Of a DNA stretch of 64,000 bases, positions 18,135 to 27,114 are shown piece by piece. The stretch is from the NCBI RefSeq assembly GCF_002646595.1, contig NZ_PDUD01000039.1:1-64000 (forward strand), written 5' to 3'. The translations under genes and the position numbers were made by a program. The notes below the pieces were generated by a model, which was not told the DNA's origin, ran no database searches, and worked only from the letters and a program-made list of their open reading frames with translations. This DNA is from Flavilitoribacter nigricans DSM 23189 = NBRC 102662. GTDB lineage: Bacteria; Bacteroidota; Bacteroidia; Chitinophagales; Saprospiraceae. The stretch's first letter is position 1. Every line of letters starts with the position of its first letter.

Positions 18135-18833
18135 CTAAAATCTTACCAGTATGACAATGTCATTCAGCAGTTTATCCATTCTGAAATCCAGGCGGTTGGC
18201 CGACCGGGTAAACAACTCCCCGGCCTCATTTTGATAATCCAGTTTACCCAATACCAAATTTACGGGAATACTGAATTCAATACCCAGCAATAATTTGTCG
18301 GAAAATGCTTTTTTCAGTCCGAGTACCGGACTGAGCCCCACGATGGCCAGATTAGCTGATCGGGAGTCGACAATGCTGATCTCCTCCGATTCCAGCATGA
18401 CGGTACGGCGACTGGTGACAGTGCCGCCCCGGCCGATGCCGAAGTTGCCGTCGATACCGTAGTACACCGGAAGGTCGTTGTTCTGTAAATATTTTGTCAG
18501 ACCGATCCCCGCCAGATAGCTGACTTTTGGAAAGTATTCCGTCTGAAAATACGATACACTTACGGGTTGCTTATCTTCTACCAGTTTTTGGTCAACCGTT
18601 TGAAAACCGAACCAGTTGTATTTATTGACATTCAGGCGAAAACGCAGGTCCTTCCCGCCCTGGGATTCCCGGTAGACGAGATCGAGTTCCCAGTAGGGCC
18701 GGTCGCCGCCGGCAGCCCGGATAATGATGCAGCTGAGGTCTACCCCAAATTCGATGTGTCGATCCAGTTCGTTCTGGGACCAAAGCAGTGGACTGATGAG
18801 TGAGCAGAGTAAGAGACAGAAGGAGCGCTTCAT
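18135..18833 (-). CDS. Exported, probably outer-membrane beta-barrel protein
   Basis: The 232-residue protein has a clear signal peptide (MKRSFCLLLCSLISPLLWSQ). It contains alternating beta-strands typical of small barrels (WELDLVYRE, LRFRLNVNKYNWFGFQTV, SYLAGIGLTKYL) and a C-terminal aromatic (ILVRF). No enzyme motif is seen. The N-terminal ATG at 18833 is preferred over the frame opening at 18860. A barrel or periplasmic structural role is inferred from the pattern only. Confidence 0.65.
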   Translation of the reverse strand: MKRSFCLLLCSLISPLLWSQNELDRHIEFGVDLSCIIIRAAGGDRPYWELDLVYRESQGGKDLRFRLNVNKYNWFGFQTVDQKLVEDKQPVSVSYFQTEYFPKVSYLAGIGLTKYLQNNDLPVYYGIDGNFGIGRGGTVTSRRTVMLESEEISIVDSRSANLAIVGLSPVLGLKKAFSDKLLLGIEFSIPVNLVLGKLDYQNEAGELFTRSANRLDFRMDKLLNDIVILVRF

Positions 18834-18985
18834 GATTTCGGGTTCAATTTCTAATCCCAAAACGCAGTTTTTCGGATAGCGGTCTGCGTACCCTTTTCCT
18901 TAACATACATCCGGCTGGTAAGTAACGGCCCGGATAGCTCACAAAACAGAAGGCATCTTTGCCTGGACGGAACCGCAATACCCGA

Positions 18986-19456
18986 TCAATCCCAAATAAA
19001 CGGCCGGACGGAGTCCATAGCCCGCAGATAGGACAGGAACTGCCCGGCGTGAACGGACTCGTGGTAGGCGATCCGCAACAGGTAATCGCCCAGTTTTCTG
19101 ACCTCCTCGTTCCCCGGATGAACGATTTCCGACTGCTCCAGTTCTGCGGCCGAAAATTGGCGGACACTGTCAAGGAATTCCCGGCGATAGGGTTCGGCAA
19201 ATGCCAGTTCGTCCGCCAGATCGGTGTACGGGCGGACCGCCCAGGGCGATTGGTAGCCCGTCATGTCTCCATGATTATTGATGATGACGTTCCAACCGTG
19301 ATCAGCCGCCAGTACGTGCCGGATCAGTTCGAGCGCCGACATGGCTTCCGGATCGGGTTTCCAGGAGTAAGCGGTTTCCGGCAGCCCTTCCCATAGTAGC
19401 AAGCTTCTTCTCCGCACTTCCGTGAAATTTAAAAGGATCAGCTCTGTTGGTGTCAT
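18986..19456 (-). CDS. DinB-family protein
   Basis: The 156-residue four-helix bundle carries the DinB/YfiT metal-binding histidines: HVLAADHGWNVI in helix 2 and YHESVHAGQFLSYLRAM near the C-terminus. The N-terminus (LILLNFTEVRRRSLLLWEGL) is typical. Some members are thiol transferases or damage-inducible proteins; most are uncharacterised. The ATG at 19456 is used because the extension to 19501 (RKAVYRQYKYHF) lacks family similarity. It ends 152 bp from the next leftward gene. Confidence 0.8.
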   Translation of the reverse strand: MTPTELILLNFTEVRRRSLLLWEGLPETAYSWKPDPEAMSALELIRHVLAADHGWNVIINNHGDMTGYQSPWAVRPYTDLADELAFAEPYRREFLDSVRQFSAAELEQSEIVHPGNEEVRKLGDYLLRIAYHESVHAGQFLSYLRAMDSVRPFIWD

Positions 19457-19504
19457 GAAATGGTATTTATACTGGCGATAAACAGCTTTCCGCAAAAACA
19501 ATTT

Positions 19505-19966
19505 TTATTCCGCCGCTTCCTCATACTGCCAACTCTGGAGTTCGATCAAATTCCCCTCCGGATCCCGTGCGTAGACAAAAGTGATCTCCCCCACACCCGC
19601 AATGATCCTTTTGGTCACTTCTCCCTGGCGACTGCCTCCATGCTGTTCCAGCTTTTTTAGGATCAATTCCACGGATGCTACCTCGAAGGCGATGTGGCCG
19701 AATCCTCGATGATTTGGAGCTATCGGCTCCTGTTCTTCGATTCTGGTGTATTGATAAATTTCCAGGGTCGGCCCCTTTTCTCCGTAGCCCGGCAGCAACA
19801 GGTGCGCGCCTTCCAGGTGGGCATTTTGCAGTCCGGTGCCTTTATCTAGCCACTCACCCGACTGGTTTCTAACGGGGGGAACGACCCGGCACTCAAAAGT
19901 ATCTACGTAGAAAGCGACCAGGTCGCGCCAGTTCTTACTGATGATGTTGGTATGGGCAAATCTCAT
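19505..19966 (-). CDS. VOC-family protein
   Basis: The 153-residue VOC protein begins MRFAHTNIISKNWRDLVAFY, with DTFECRVVPP. It has the second half GFGHIAFEVASVELILKKLE and the closing EITFVYARDPEGNLIELQSW. It resembles glyoxalase-like dioxygenase domains; residues His5, His105 (approx.) and Glu near the end could bind metal. The substrate is unknown. It lies 28 bp downstream of the deoxyribosyltransferase-like gene and may be co-transcribed with it. Confidence 0.85.
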   Translation of the reverse strand: MRFAHTNIISKNWRDLVAFYVDTFECRVVPPVRNQSGEWLDKGTGLQNAHLEGAHLLLPGYGEKGPTLEIYQYTRIEEQEPIAPNHRGFGHIAFEVASVELILKKLEQHGGSRQGEVTKRIIAGVGEITFVYARDPEGNLIELQSWQYEEAAE

Positions 19967-19994
19967 GGTAGGAATAAATGACTAATAAGCGGAA

Positions 19995-20609
19995 TCAATA
20001 GCGCCACTTGTTGCGGAGCAGCGTTTCCGCGATCTCTTCGATAAACGAATCCGCTACCAATTTTGGTTTATCCGATTTCGGCAAAAAGTGCCATTTGACC
20101 CCGTGGATATCGGTGATCTTTTTCGCCCACTTCACACTTTCGGCATCCTCCGGACTGCCGATGATGAAATCTCGTCGGGCCGGGTTTTTGAGGTATTCCT
20201 GAAAAAAGTAGCCGAATTCCCACCGGCTGGTCGGTCCGATATTTGGTGCGAACACGCCCGCTTCTTCCGGTTTCCAGTAGGTCGGCAGCCAGAAGGCCGT
20301 GATATCGCACAGTTGCAGGTACTGCAGCTCCCAGGGCATTTGTTTATCCCGTACGACTTCCAGTTCGTTTTGGGGATCCAGATTATCAATTTCACTCCAA
20401 AACCCGGTTTTGGGTTCCGGTGACACCACGATCATACTGGGATCCAGGCGGCTGTCCTGTTGTAATTCAGCTACAATTTTTCGGCGCCATCCAGTTTGCA
20501 TGGCTCCGTCCGGAGGAGTAGGTCCACCCAGAAAAACACCGAGTTTGGGAAATACCGTATCGTGATCCCGGGAAAACAGGGATCGGATTTGTTCGCCTTG
20601 ATTGTCCAT
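19995..20609 (-). CDS. Nucleoside 2-deoxyribosyltransferase-like protein
   Basis: The 204-residue protein has the Rossmann-like nucleoside deoxyribosyltransferase pattern. It shows KLGVFLGGPTPP near the N-terminus, WELQYLQLCDITAFWLPTYW (the active-site Asp region) and GPTSRWEFGYFFQEY, whose Glu is the expected nucleophile. Family members transfer deoxyribose between bases or hydrolyse nucleoside monophosphates and modified nucleotides. Relatives also occur as effector domains in defence systems, but no partner is visible here. Start at the ATG at 20609. Confidence 0.78.
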   Translation of the reverse strand: MDNQGEQIRSLFSRDHDTVFPKLGVFLGGPTPPDGAMQTGWRRKIVAELQQDSRLDPSMIVVSPEPKTGFWSEIDNLDPQNELEVVRDKQMPWELQYLQLCDITAFWLPTYWKPEEAGVFAPNIGPTSRWEFGYFFQEYLKNPARRDFIIGSPEDAESVKWAKKITDIHGVKWHFLPKSDKPKLVADSFIEEIAETLLRNKWRY

Positions 20610-20894
20610 TGGCCGTTAGGGGATTTACCTACAAATTACTTTTCGTCCCAATATACTGACGTAAAATTGGTTTGGAAACATCCCCAACTGATTTGCATTG
20701 GGTGTAGCTCAAAAAAAGTCGAATTGTCCCACAGATTAAATACCGAATGGTGCTACCGGTGGTCGCCGCTTCCCATGTGCTCGTACTTCTTTGCCCCAGT
20801 GCTTCCAGCCCAAAAGCACATTGGCAAAATACCGGATTCGTAGCTATTAGCGGACGTGAGACTGAAGATATCCGTTCTGGTTTCCCCGGCTGGA

Positions 20895-21275
20895 TCATTT
20901 CTTCCGGGTCAATACCCAGGGCCGCTCGCGGCGTCTCAATTCACAGGCATCTTCAACCAGGGTGATGGTTACGTTATCTCCATCCAGCGCAAATTCGTAC
21001 ACGCCCGCTTTTCCGTGGCAGGGGCTCTGCTCCGAAACGTCATTGATGGTGATCTGTTTGCCTTCGATCGTGTAGGAGGCCACCACTTCGATCTGGCCGT
21101 CGCTTCCGAAGTCGACGGATAGGGAACCGTCTTCCTTCATGCTCATGGTGTTGATCAATTCCTCGCCATCCGGTCCGGGGCCACTGTAGGTCCAGTCGCC
21201 AACCATGGATTGGGCCGTGAGGAAAAAGGGAGTAATGGTGAAAAAGACAATGGTGAAAGAATGAGGAATTTTCAT
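20895..21275 (-). CDS. Exported lipocalin-like protein
   Basis: The 126-residue protein has a signal peptide (PHSFTIVFFTITPFFLTAQ) and then a short beta-rich domain: SMVGDWTYSGPGPDGEELIN, MKEDGSLSVDFGSDGQIEV and ITINDVSEQSPC, ending DACELRRRERPWVLTRK. The GxW start and repeated strands fit a lipocalin/calycin-like fold. Two Cys may form a disulphide (SPC and DAC). Function unknown. About 470 bp follow before the next leftward gene upstream, containing an AraC relic. Confidence 0.65.
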   Translation of the reverse strand: MKIPHSFTIVFFTITPFFLTAQSMVGDWTYSGPGPDGEELINTMSMKEDGSLSVDFGSDGQIEVVASYTIEGKQITINDVSEQSPCHGKAGVYEFALDGDNVTITLVEDACELRRRERPWVLTRKK

Positions 21276-21506
21276 GATTATTGAATTTTAAGTGAAAGAA
21301 ATCGATGAATAGGCTGGGGAGGCACATAAGTGCGAAATGCATCAGCAAGGTCGGCTGATTGCAGCAGGATCTGCTTCACTCATTTTTCAAATAGCCGGAG
21401 ATATATTTCAGAAAGGAAAAAAATGTAGCAATTATTGATCATTGAGTTGTTCAATAATTGCTAATCAACTGGTTTACAACACCTTTCTCATATCACCGGG
21501 AGACTA

Positions 21507-21650
21507 CCCGTAAGCATCGTGAAAAGTCTTGGAAAAGTAGTTTCGATCGGAAAAACACACCTCGCAGGCAATTTCCGAAATGGTCAGTTCGGCATTATCC
21601 AGTTCCGGCAGGACGGCTGCCCGCAACTTTTGCAGAAATTCGTCCTCCTA
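21507..21650 (-). pseudogene. Relic of an AraC-type DNA-binding domain
   Basis: On the minus strand 21650-21507 encodes EDEFLQKLRAAVLPELDN, LTISEIACEVCFSD and NYFSKTFHDAYG, then TAG. This is the first helix-turn-helix and part of the second of an AraC/XylS domain. It stops exactly where relatives continue with G-x-T/S-P-x-x-Y-R. An in-frame TAG lies immediately upstream (at about 21648-21650). No start or sensor domain is attached. It is best read as a decayed regulator. Confidence 0.7.
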
Positions 21651-21747
21651 TTCATTGCGGTCAGGAACCGGGTAGCCTTTGCCGCCACGGTAGCCGAATC
21701 CAGCCCGTAAATGCAAAGGGAGTAGCAATGGCAGCGCATTTATTTGC

Positions 21748-22830
21748 CTATCCGGCCAGGTAGGTCTTCATTACCCGGTCCAGTAACCACTCCGCTTTAT
21801 GCATGGCGGCGGCCTGATTGACGCTCAGAAAAATGCTAAGATCCCGCTCCGGCGCATAATAATACATCGCCCCGTAGGCACTGTTGTGACCGATCATTTG
21901 CAGATCGCCGAATTGCTTTTGCTGCAGGCCCAGGCCGTAAATTGCCCGACGGTCGCTGTCGGCGGTCGGCATGTCCCGGAAGCCGGGCAGGTACTCCAGT
22001 GTACTTTTATCCTGGAATAATTTCCCCGCCAGTAGGGCCCGGAAAAATGTATCCAGATCCCGGGGAGTAGCAACCAGTCCACCGCCGCCCCAGTCAAAGG
22101 ACGTATTGACCTTTTCCAGGGAATGAGGCCCGTAATGGGGATAAACCATCTCCCGGTCCGTAAGGGCTTCCTGGTAAAATTCGAGATAGGTATTGGTCAG
22201 GCCCAAGGGCAGAATGATGCGTTCCGTCAACAGTTCCGCATAAGTGCGGCCGGTACATACTTCCGCCAACCGGGCCAGCAACAGGTAATTGGTATCCGCG
22301 TAGTGAAACAGGTCTCCCGGCCGGCCGATCCCCGGTCGATGGAGCTCAAAACGGTAGTAGGTTTCCATGACCGATCGCCAGTCCCACTGCCGGTCCGGAT
22401 CCCGAAAAAGTTCTTCGACAAAACGCTCGTCATCCGAAAAATAATCCCGCAAACCACTGCGGTGCCGCAGCAAATGCGCGACGGTGATCTCTTCAGTGAA
22501 ATTGACGCCATCGATGTACAGCAGGGGCTCCACCAGATCGCGATCACTTTCACCCATCAGATCGAGCAGACCATCGCCGAGCCGCAGACGTCCGGCTTCC
22601 ACCAACTGCAGGATCAGCGCCGCCGTGAAGGGTTTGGTCATGCTCCCGGTACGCAGGCGGATCCCATCTATAGCCTGCTCCCGGGACAGATTGCCGGCCG
22701 TCAGGACCAGAGGCGCACCAACACTCCCCTCCTGCCAGTAAAGCAGCGCGTGCTGAATGGGCGTATTACCGGATGGCCGGATCAGCATTTCCAGCAATTG
22801 CTGTATGTTTTCCCGCTGGGTGTCAATCAT
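21748..22830 (-). CDS. Serine hydrolase, beta-lactamase class C / PBP4 fold
   Basis: The 360-residue protein shows the SxxK nucleophile motif TGSMTKPF (Ser63, Lys66), a YxN motif (YADTNYLLLARL) and a third motif region HNSAYGAMYYY. Between these lies the usual LRHRSGLRDYF. The fold is that of ABC-F-type esterases/D-aminopeptidases (PF00144). There is no signal peptide with the ATG at 22830, so a cytoplasmic location is likely. The 22875 opening adds an unrelated segment. It follows the acetyltransferase gene leftward by 31 bp, so it may be third in that operon. Confidence 0.85.
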   Translation of the reverse strand: MIDTQRENIQQLLEMLIRPSGNTPIQHALLYWQEGSVGAPLVLTAGNLSREQAIDGIRLRTGSMTKPFTAALILQLVEAGRLRLGDGLLDLMGESDRDLVEPLLYIDGVNFTEEITVAHLLRHRSGLRDYFSDDERFVEELFRDPDRQWDWRSVMETYYRFELHRPGIGRPGDLFHYADTNYLLLARLAEVCTGRTYAELLTERIILPLGLTNTYLEFYQEALTDREMVYPHYGPHSLEKVNTSFDWGGGGLVATPRDLDTFFRALLAGKLFQDKSTLEYLPGFRDMPTADSDRRAIYGLGLQQKQFGDLQMIGHNSAYGAMYYYAPERDLSIFLSVNQAAAMHKAEWLLDRVMKTYLAG

Positions 22831-22861
22831 AAGGTTAGTGGTAATGAATTCAATTGAACGG

Positions 22862-23920
22862 TTAAATGTAGTCAAAAGCCGAAGCGTACAGCGGACTGTC
22901 CTTGACCAGCTGGATCTCCGATTCGTCCATATTCTGAAAAGCGGCTAGAATATAGACATCCGAATCCTTGATAAAAGTATGGATCAGTCCGGGATTCCCG
23001 TAGCGCTCAATGGCGATCCGATGCGGACAGGTCTCCCCCATCCAGAACATGGAGGATTTTAATCCTTCCTGCGCCAGTAAGCTTTCGAACAACTCCTGCA
23101 GGCGGTCTTCGTAGCCCGGTTTGCAGTAGATCCCCTCAAAGGCCAGGAACTCGAAGCGCCGGGGATTGAACAGCTGGTTCAGCAGGGGTACCAGCGGCAC
23201 CACGTTCATGATCACCTTGCCCATCATTCCTTTCATGCGGTTCACTACCCAGTGGACACGGTGGTACTGGCAACCCGCTACTATTTCGTCCCCCTCCCGG
23301 ATCACGTAGTAATCATCGTTGAGGAACAGGGCATTGAACTGGACCAGGGCGTGCCCGCGGTAATGCTTTCGCAGGAGGTTCAGCACGGTTTCCCGTTCGG
23401 CAACGGATCCCAACGTATCCACCCGCGGACTCAGGCGGGGAAAAAAGCGGCTGAATCCCATCGTCTTGATCGTTCCGATATTGGTATATCCGGCACTCTC
23501 CACCACCCGGTAGGAACCGCGATTGTCCCGTTCGATGCAGGCAAAATATACGGTCTTAGCGGCTTCCCGCTCCCGGATAAGCTCCATCACCTTGATGGAA
23601 AAATTCTTCATAACGCCCTTCCCCCGGATGGCCGGTGACGAAGCGAAATACCGGATGTAAAAACAGTTGAATTCCCGTCCGTTCGCTCCAACGGGGGTAT
23701 TACAGAAGGCGGCCGTTCCCCGGATCTCCTCGCCTTCGTAGATAGCGATCAGGCTGGGACGGTGCAGTTGCCGGATGTGCTCCTCGGTATTTTTATGTTC
23801 GTAAACCGCGCCTTCATTACCCCAGGCGATACGGTCCAGAAAAGTGAGCGCATCTTCCGGTATGCCGGAATAGCGCCGGATGTGAAAGTTTCCTTCACGG
23901 TACAAAATATCCTTTTCCAT
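22862..23920 (-). CDS. GNAT-family N-acetyltransferase, long form
   Basis: The 352-residue protein has an N-terminal GNAT core: IAIYEGEEIRGTAAF, then YFASSPAIRGKGVMKNFSIK (acetyl-CoA loop) and YFACIERDNRGSYRVVESAGY. A second, similar-sized half follows (HALVQFNALFLNDDYYVIREGDEIVAG) that may be a degenerate GNAT repeat. The start ATG at 23920 shares one base with the TAA of the upstream aminotransferase (TAATG), so translation is coupled. The pair suggests stepwise amination then acylation of one metabolite. The frame open to 24190 is only overlap with the upstream gene. Confidence 0.82.
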   Translation of the reverse strand: MEKDILYREGNFHIRRYSGIPEDALTFLDRIAWGNEGAVYEHKNTEEHIRQLHRPSLIAIYEGEEIRGTAAFCNTPVGANGREFNCFYIRYFASSPAIRGKGVMKNFSIKVMELIREREAAKTVYFACIERDNRGSYRVVESAGYTNIGTIKTMGFSRFFPRLSPRVDTLGSVAERETVLNLLRKHYRGHALVQFNALFLNDDYYVIREGDEIVAGCQYHRVHWVVNRMKGMMGKVIMNVVPLVPLLNQLFNPRRFEFLAFEGIYCKPGYEDRLQELFESLLAQEGLKSSMFWMGETCPHRIAIERYGNPGLIHTFIKDSDVYILAAFQNMDESEIQLVKDSPLYASAFDYI

Positions 23921-25245
23921 TATCCCCGGTTTTTTGGTGTGATAATGCCCTGCTCCACCAATTGGCGGCAGCTGAGTTTGATCTTTTCTTCCAACAGGTT
24001 CAGCGTCGATGCATCGTGGGCCGTGGACAAAAAGCAGTTCCGGCCTTCCCAGATATAGACCCCGTTCAGTAAAAGTTGCGGATAGATCGCCCGGTGCCGG
24101 CCCGGGGTCAGGAAGCGAAACAGAGAACCGAAATGCACGATCTCCAATCGCAGGCCCTCCGCCCGGAAAAACGTATTCATCCGGGAGCAAAATTCATCCG
24201 TGGTGCGGTTCAGATCCCGTAGGATCCGACCGTCTTCTTTCCGTAGTATTTCCAGGATTTTGAGGGAAGCGGCCATCGCCAGAGGATGGTGGCAAAAGGT
24301 ACCCGCCACGAAGGTCATTTTGACCGGCGGTGCCGAATCGTCCCCGAACTTCCAGTAACCGCCGTCCAGCGAATCCAGAAAAGCGGCTTTGCCGGCAACG
24401 ATGCCGATCGGCAGCCCGCCGCCGATCACCTTGCCGTAGGTAACAATGTCCGCCTGTACCCCGAAGTATTCCTGGCAACCGCCGAGCGCGATCCGGAAGC
24501 CAGTAATGACTTCATCGAAGATCAGCGCGATATTATGTTCCCGGGTGATCTGCCGCAATTCCCGCAGATATTCCCGGGGCTGCAGGGCCGGATTGCGGCT
24601 CTGTACCGGCTCGGTCAGCACCCCGGCGATATCTTCGTGATGGGCCCGGATAAACTCCAGAGAAGCCGCCGTACCGTACTCCAGCAGGAAGGATTCGTTG
24701 AGAATAGACTGGGTTACTCCGGGAACGGCCTCCAGGGCCAGTTTGCTTTCCGGATCGTTCCGAATGGTGAGCAGCGGATCGAAGGTGCCGTGGTAAGCCC
24801 CTTTGAAAAATACGATGTATTTCTTCTTGGTGATCGCTTTAGCCATGCGCATCGCCACCATCACCGCTTCCGTACCGGAATTGAAGAAGGCGACCCGTTC
24901 CACACCGGTCGTCGCACAGATCTCCCGTGCCAGCTCGCCGGCCAGCGGAGAGATCGGACCGACCGACCAGCTGTTACGCAATTGGGCAGTGATGGCTTCC
25001 CGGACCGGAGCGTAATCGTGCCCGAAAAGGATGGAGCCGAAGCCCATCGTCAGATCGATGTAGCGTTCACCGTCGATATCTTCGACATAAGCCCCCTGCA
25101 TCCGGTCGCTCACCAGGGTATACGTGAGCTCTTTATTGGTCTGGCTGAAGCCGGCGCTATTCCGGTTGAGGGCAAAACAGTGCCGGTAATCCTGGGCGAA
25201 CTGTTTGGACAGCGCATTTTTCTGGGATAGTTCTTGAATCATCAT
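23920..25245 (-). CDS. Class III PLP aminotransferase, glutamate-1-semialdehyde-mutase-like
   Basis: The 441-residue enzyme shows FNSGTEAVMVAMRMA, LIFDEVITGFRIA (Asp244 to the PLP pyridine N) and YGKVIGGGLPIGI with the Schiff-base Lys272. It also has FVAGTFCHHPLAMAA. The sequence is nearer to free-standing GSA-aminotransferase-like enzymes of secondary metabolism than to HemL. The coupled GNAT gene argues against a haem role. It is first in a leftward operon with the acetyltransferase and possibly the serine hydrolase. The amino acceptor is unknown. Confidence 0.85.
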   Translation of the reverse strand: MMIQELSQKNALSKQFAQDYRHCFALNRNSAGFSQTNKELTYTLVSDRMQGAYVEDIDGERYIDLTMGFGSILFGHDYAPVREAITAQLRNSWSVGPISPLAGELAREICATTGVERVAFFNSGTEAVMVAMRMAKAITKKKYIVFFKGAYHGTFDPLLTIRNDPESKLALEAVPGVTQSILNESFLLEYGTAASLEFIRAHHEDIAGVLTEPVQSRNPALQPREYLRELRQITREHNIALIFDEVITGFRIALGGCQEYFGVQADIVTYGKVIGGGLPIGIVAGKAAFLDSLDGGYWKFGDDSAPPVKMTFVAGTFCHHPLAMAASLKILEILRKEDGRILRDLNRTTDEFCSRMNTFFRAEGLRLEIVHFGSLFRFLTPGRHRAIYPQLLLNGVYIWEGRNCFLSTAHDASTLNLLEEKIKLSCRQLVEQGIITPKNRG

Positions 25246-25695
25246 CTATAAAATTGTGATTAAACACCGGCCGACCGTGCCGAAGCACGAGGGCGACCGC
25301 TCGTTTAATCCATTGTTTAACGGGAAACCAATTCGATGATATTTCTCAGGAAATGCAAGGGACCGCAGTTTGCGTGAGGACTTATCCGGCTTGCTACGGC
25401 TAATATAAATAATTGTTGCCGATGTGATATAGAAATCCAGGCCAAATGTCAGGGAACACGGCTCGTTTAACCGGTCCTGCACATATCGGGCACAATCGTT
25501 TACGGAACCTGGAAGAAGTCCGTTATATTTGAATACGATAGGTACCCGGCTGGCAGGATTTTCACCTCCATAAGATCAACTCCCGGTACCGAGTGGAAGC
25601 TAGAAACCCAACATTCACACATTCAAACATTCACACATTCACACCTCAGCACATTTTCACTTCAGAACAAATGATAAATATATAACCAACGAAAA
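25246..25695. other. Intergenic region with AC-rich micro-repeats
   Basis: This 450-bp spacer separates the divergent aminotransferase and GH43 genes. At 25609-25670 the words ACATTCAC and ACACCTCAGC repeat. These resemble the AC-rich tract at 2478-2512. No gene is seen. Confidence 0.5.
25503..25531 (+). promoter_or_regulatory. Possible promoter of the GH43 gene
   Basis: TATATTTG at 25524-25531 fits the Bacteroidota -7 element TAnnTTTG. The upstream -33 region is poor (no clean TTG). The implied leader is about 160 nt and includes the AC-rich repeat. Confidence 0.4.
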
Positions 25696-26691
25696 ATGAT
25701 CTTTAAAAAAGTTTTAGGCTGTTTAATCGCGGCCAGTATGATCCTGCCGGCATTTTCTCAGTCCCGAAGACCGGTGCTGAAAGAAAATGTTCCGCTGGAC
25801 TCGATCCGGCTGAGTGATCCCTGTATCCTGGCTGATGCCGAAACCGCCACTTACTACATGACCGGCACGGGCGGATGGCTCTGGAAAAGTAAAGACCTGC
25901 GGCAATGGACGGGCCCCTACCGGGTAGCCGAAACGGATCCCGAATCCTGGATGGGGCCGAGACCAATGATCTGGGCCGCCGAATTACACCAGTATCATGA
26001 TAGATATTACTATTTCGCCACTTTCACCAACCGCGACGTAAAGATCGATACCGTCCGGGGGAATGAGATCGAACGACGGGCCAGTCATGTACTCGTCAGC
26101 GATACGCCGGACGGGCCCTACCTGCCGATGGAGGACCCAACTTATCTGCCGCCCGAGATGCCGACACTCGACGGCACCTTTTGGGTGGATGAGGACGGAC
26201 TCCCCTACATGGTCTACTGCTACGAATGGCTGCAAAACTGGAACGGCACCATCGAAAAGATCCAACTGAAACCTGATCTGAGCGGTACCATCGGTACGGG
26301 GCAGGTCCTCTTTCGCGCCAGCGACTCTCCCTGGAGCCGGGAGCGGGACGATGCCGGCAACATTATCCCCAACAAGGTGACGGACGGCCCCTGGTTGTTC
26401 CATACCCAAACTAGCAAACTGGGCATGTTGTGGACCAGCTGGGTATTCAGTGACTACGTGCAGGGCGTGGCCTATTCCGAAAGCGGCACGCTGGATGGCC
26501 CCTGGGTACAGGAACCCGAGCCCATCACACCGCCCAATTACGGACACGGCATGCTGTTTCGCACCTTTGATGGGAAACTCCTGATGTCGGTGCACAGCCA
26601 CAAAGAGATCAACGGCCGCTATGTGCGCATTCCGCACTTGTTTGAGATGGATGATTCCGGAGATAAGCTGGTTTTGGGAAAACCTTATTGA
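25696..26691 (+). CDS. Exported glycoside hydrolase family 43-like enzyme
   Basis: The 331-residue protein has a signal peptide (FKKVLGCLIAASMILPAFSQ) and a five-bladed propeller pattern: IRLSDPCILAD (base Asp), WKSKDLRQW, IWAAELHQY, TLDGTFWVDEDGLPYMVYC, VTDGPWLFH and SHKEINGRYVRIPHL. GH43 enzymes act on arabinan, xylan and related side chains; a periplasmic or secreted position is expected. The putative promoter and AC-rich leader lie upstream. The miniature element A begins about 110 bp downstream of the stop. No SusCD genes adjoin it. Confidence 0.87.
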   Translation: MIFKKVLGCLIAASMILPAFSQSRRPVLKENVPLDSIRLSDPCILADAETATYYMTGTGGWLWKSKDLRQWTGPYRVAETDPESWMGPRPMIWAAELHQYHDRYYYFATFTNRDVKIDTVRGNEIERRASHVLVSDTPDGPYLPMEDPTYLPPEMPTLDGTFWVDEDGLPYMVYCYEWLQNWNGTIEKIQLKPDLSGTIGTGQVLFRASDSPWSRERDDAGNIIPNKVTDGPWLFHTQTSKLGMLWTSWVFSDYVQGVAYSESGTLDGPWVQEPEPITPPNYGHGMLFRTFDGKLLMSVHSHKEINGRYVRIPHLFEMDDSGDKLVLGKPY

Positions 26692-26803
26692 TCAGCGGGG
26701 AAATTCCGGCAGCTATGTTCGTTTTCAGGCCTGGCGGCAGGTGCCGGTAAAAGGAAGATCCGCCCGGTGGTCTTCATCTTCACGGACTACCGGGCGGATA
26801 TTA

Positions 26804-27112
26804 AGCTCGACTTTAGCATTTTATGTTGCGTCCGGCAAATAGAATAGAAAAACGGACATTTCAGATTAATACATGGCCAGGACTACGCCCTTCGATGTAA
26901 AACCCCTTACTGATCTACCAACATTTTCGCAGCTACGCCACTGACATCGATAAGGGCATCGCCCTGGAGATAAAATGGCATTCCTCCATAATGAGACGGC
27001 GAATTCAAAGAGCGATTTTAAGACATCCGGTTTAGGATAGTACGTTTTAAAATTAGATCACAGCTTTGCGTGGGCACGGAATCCCAATCATTGAAAATGC
27101 TAAAGTTGAGCT
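26804..27112. mobile_element. Miniature inverted-repeat element A, copy 1
   Basis: This 309-bp non-coding element is bounded by imperfect terminal inverted repeats: AGCTCGACTTTAGCATTTT (left, 26804-26822) and its complement ending TGAGCT (right, to 27112). Nearly the whole length recurs in inverse orientation at 44633-44984, including the words GATCTACCAACATTTTCGCA and GGACGCAAC. It contains short AGGGCGATGCCCT/AGGGCGTAGCCCT-like palindromes. There is no transposase ORF, so it is a non-autonomous (MITE-like) repeat. It abuts element B. Confidence 0.75.
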
Positions 27113-27114
27113 AA

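Noticed and set aside
16008-18833. Complete toxin-immunity locus
   Set aside because: Immunity-type genes are present, but I found no large polymorphic toxin, secretion adaptor or nuclease domain around them.
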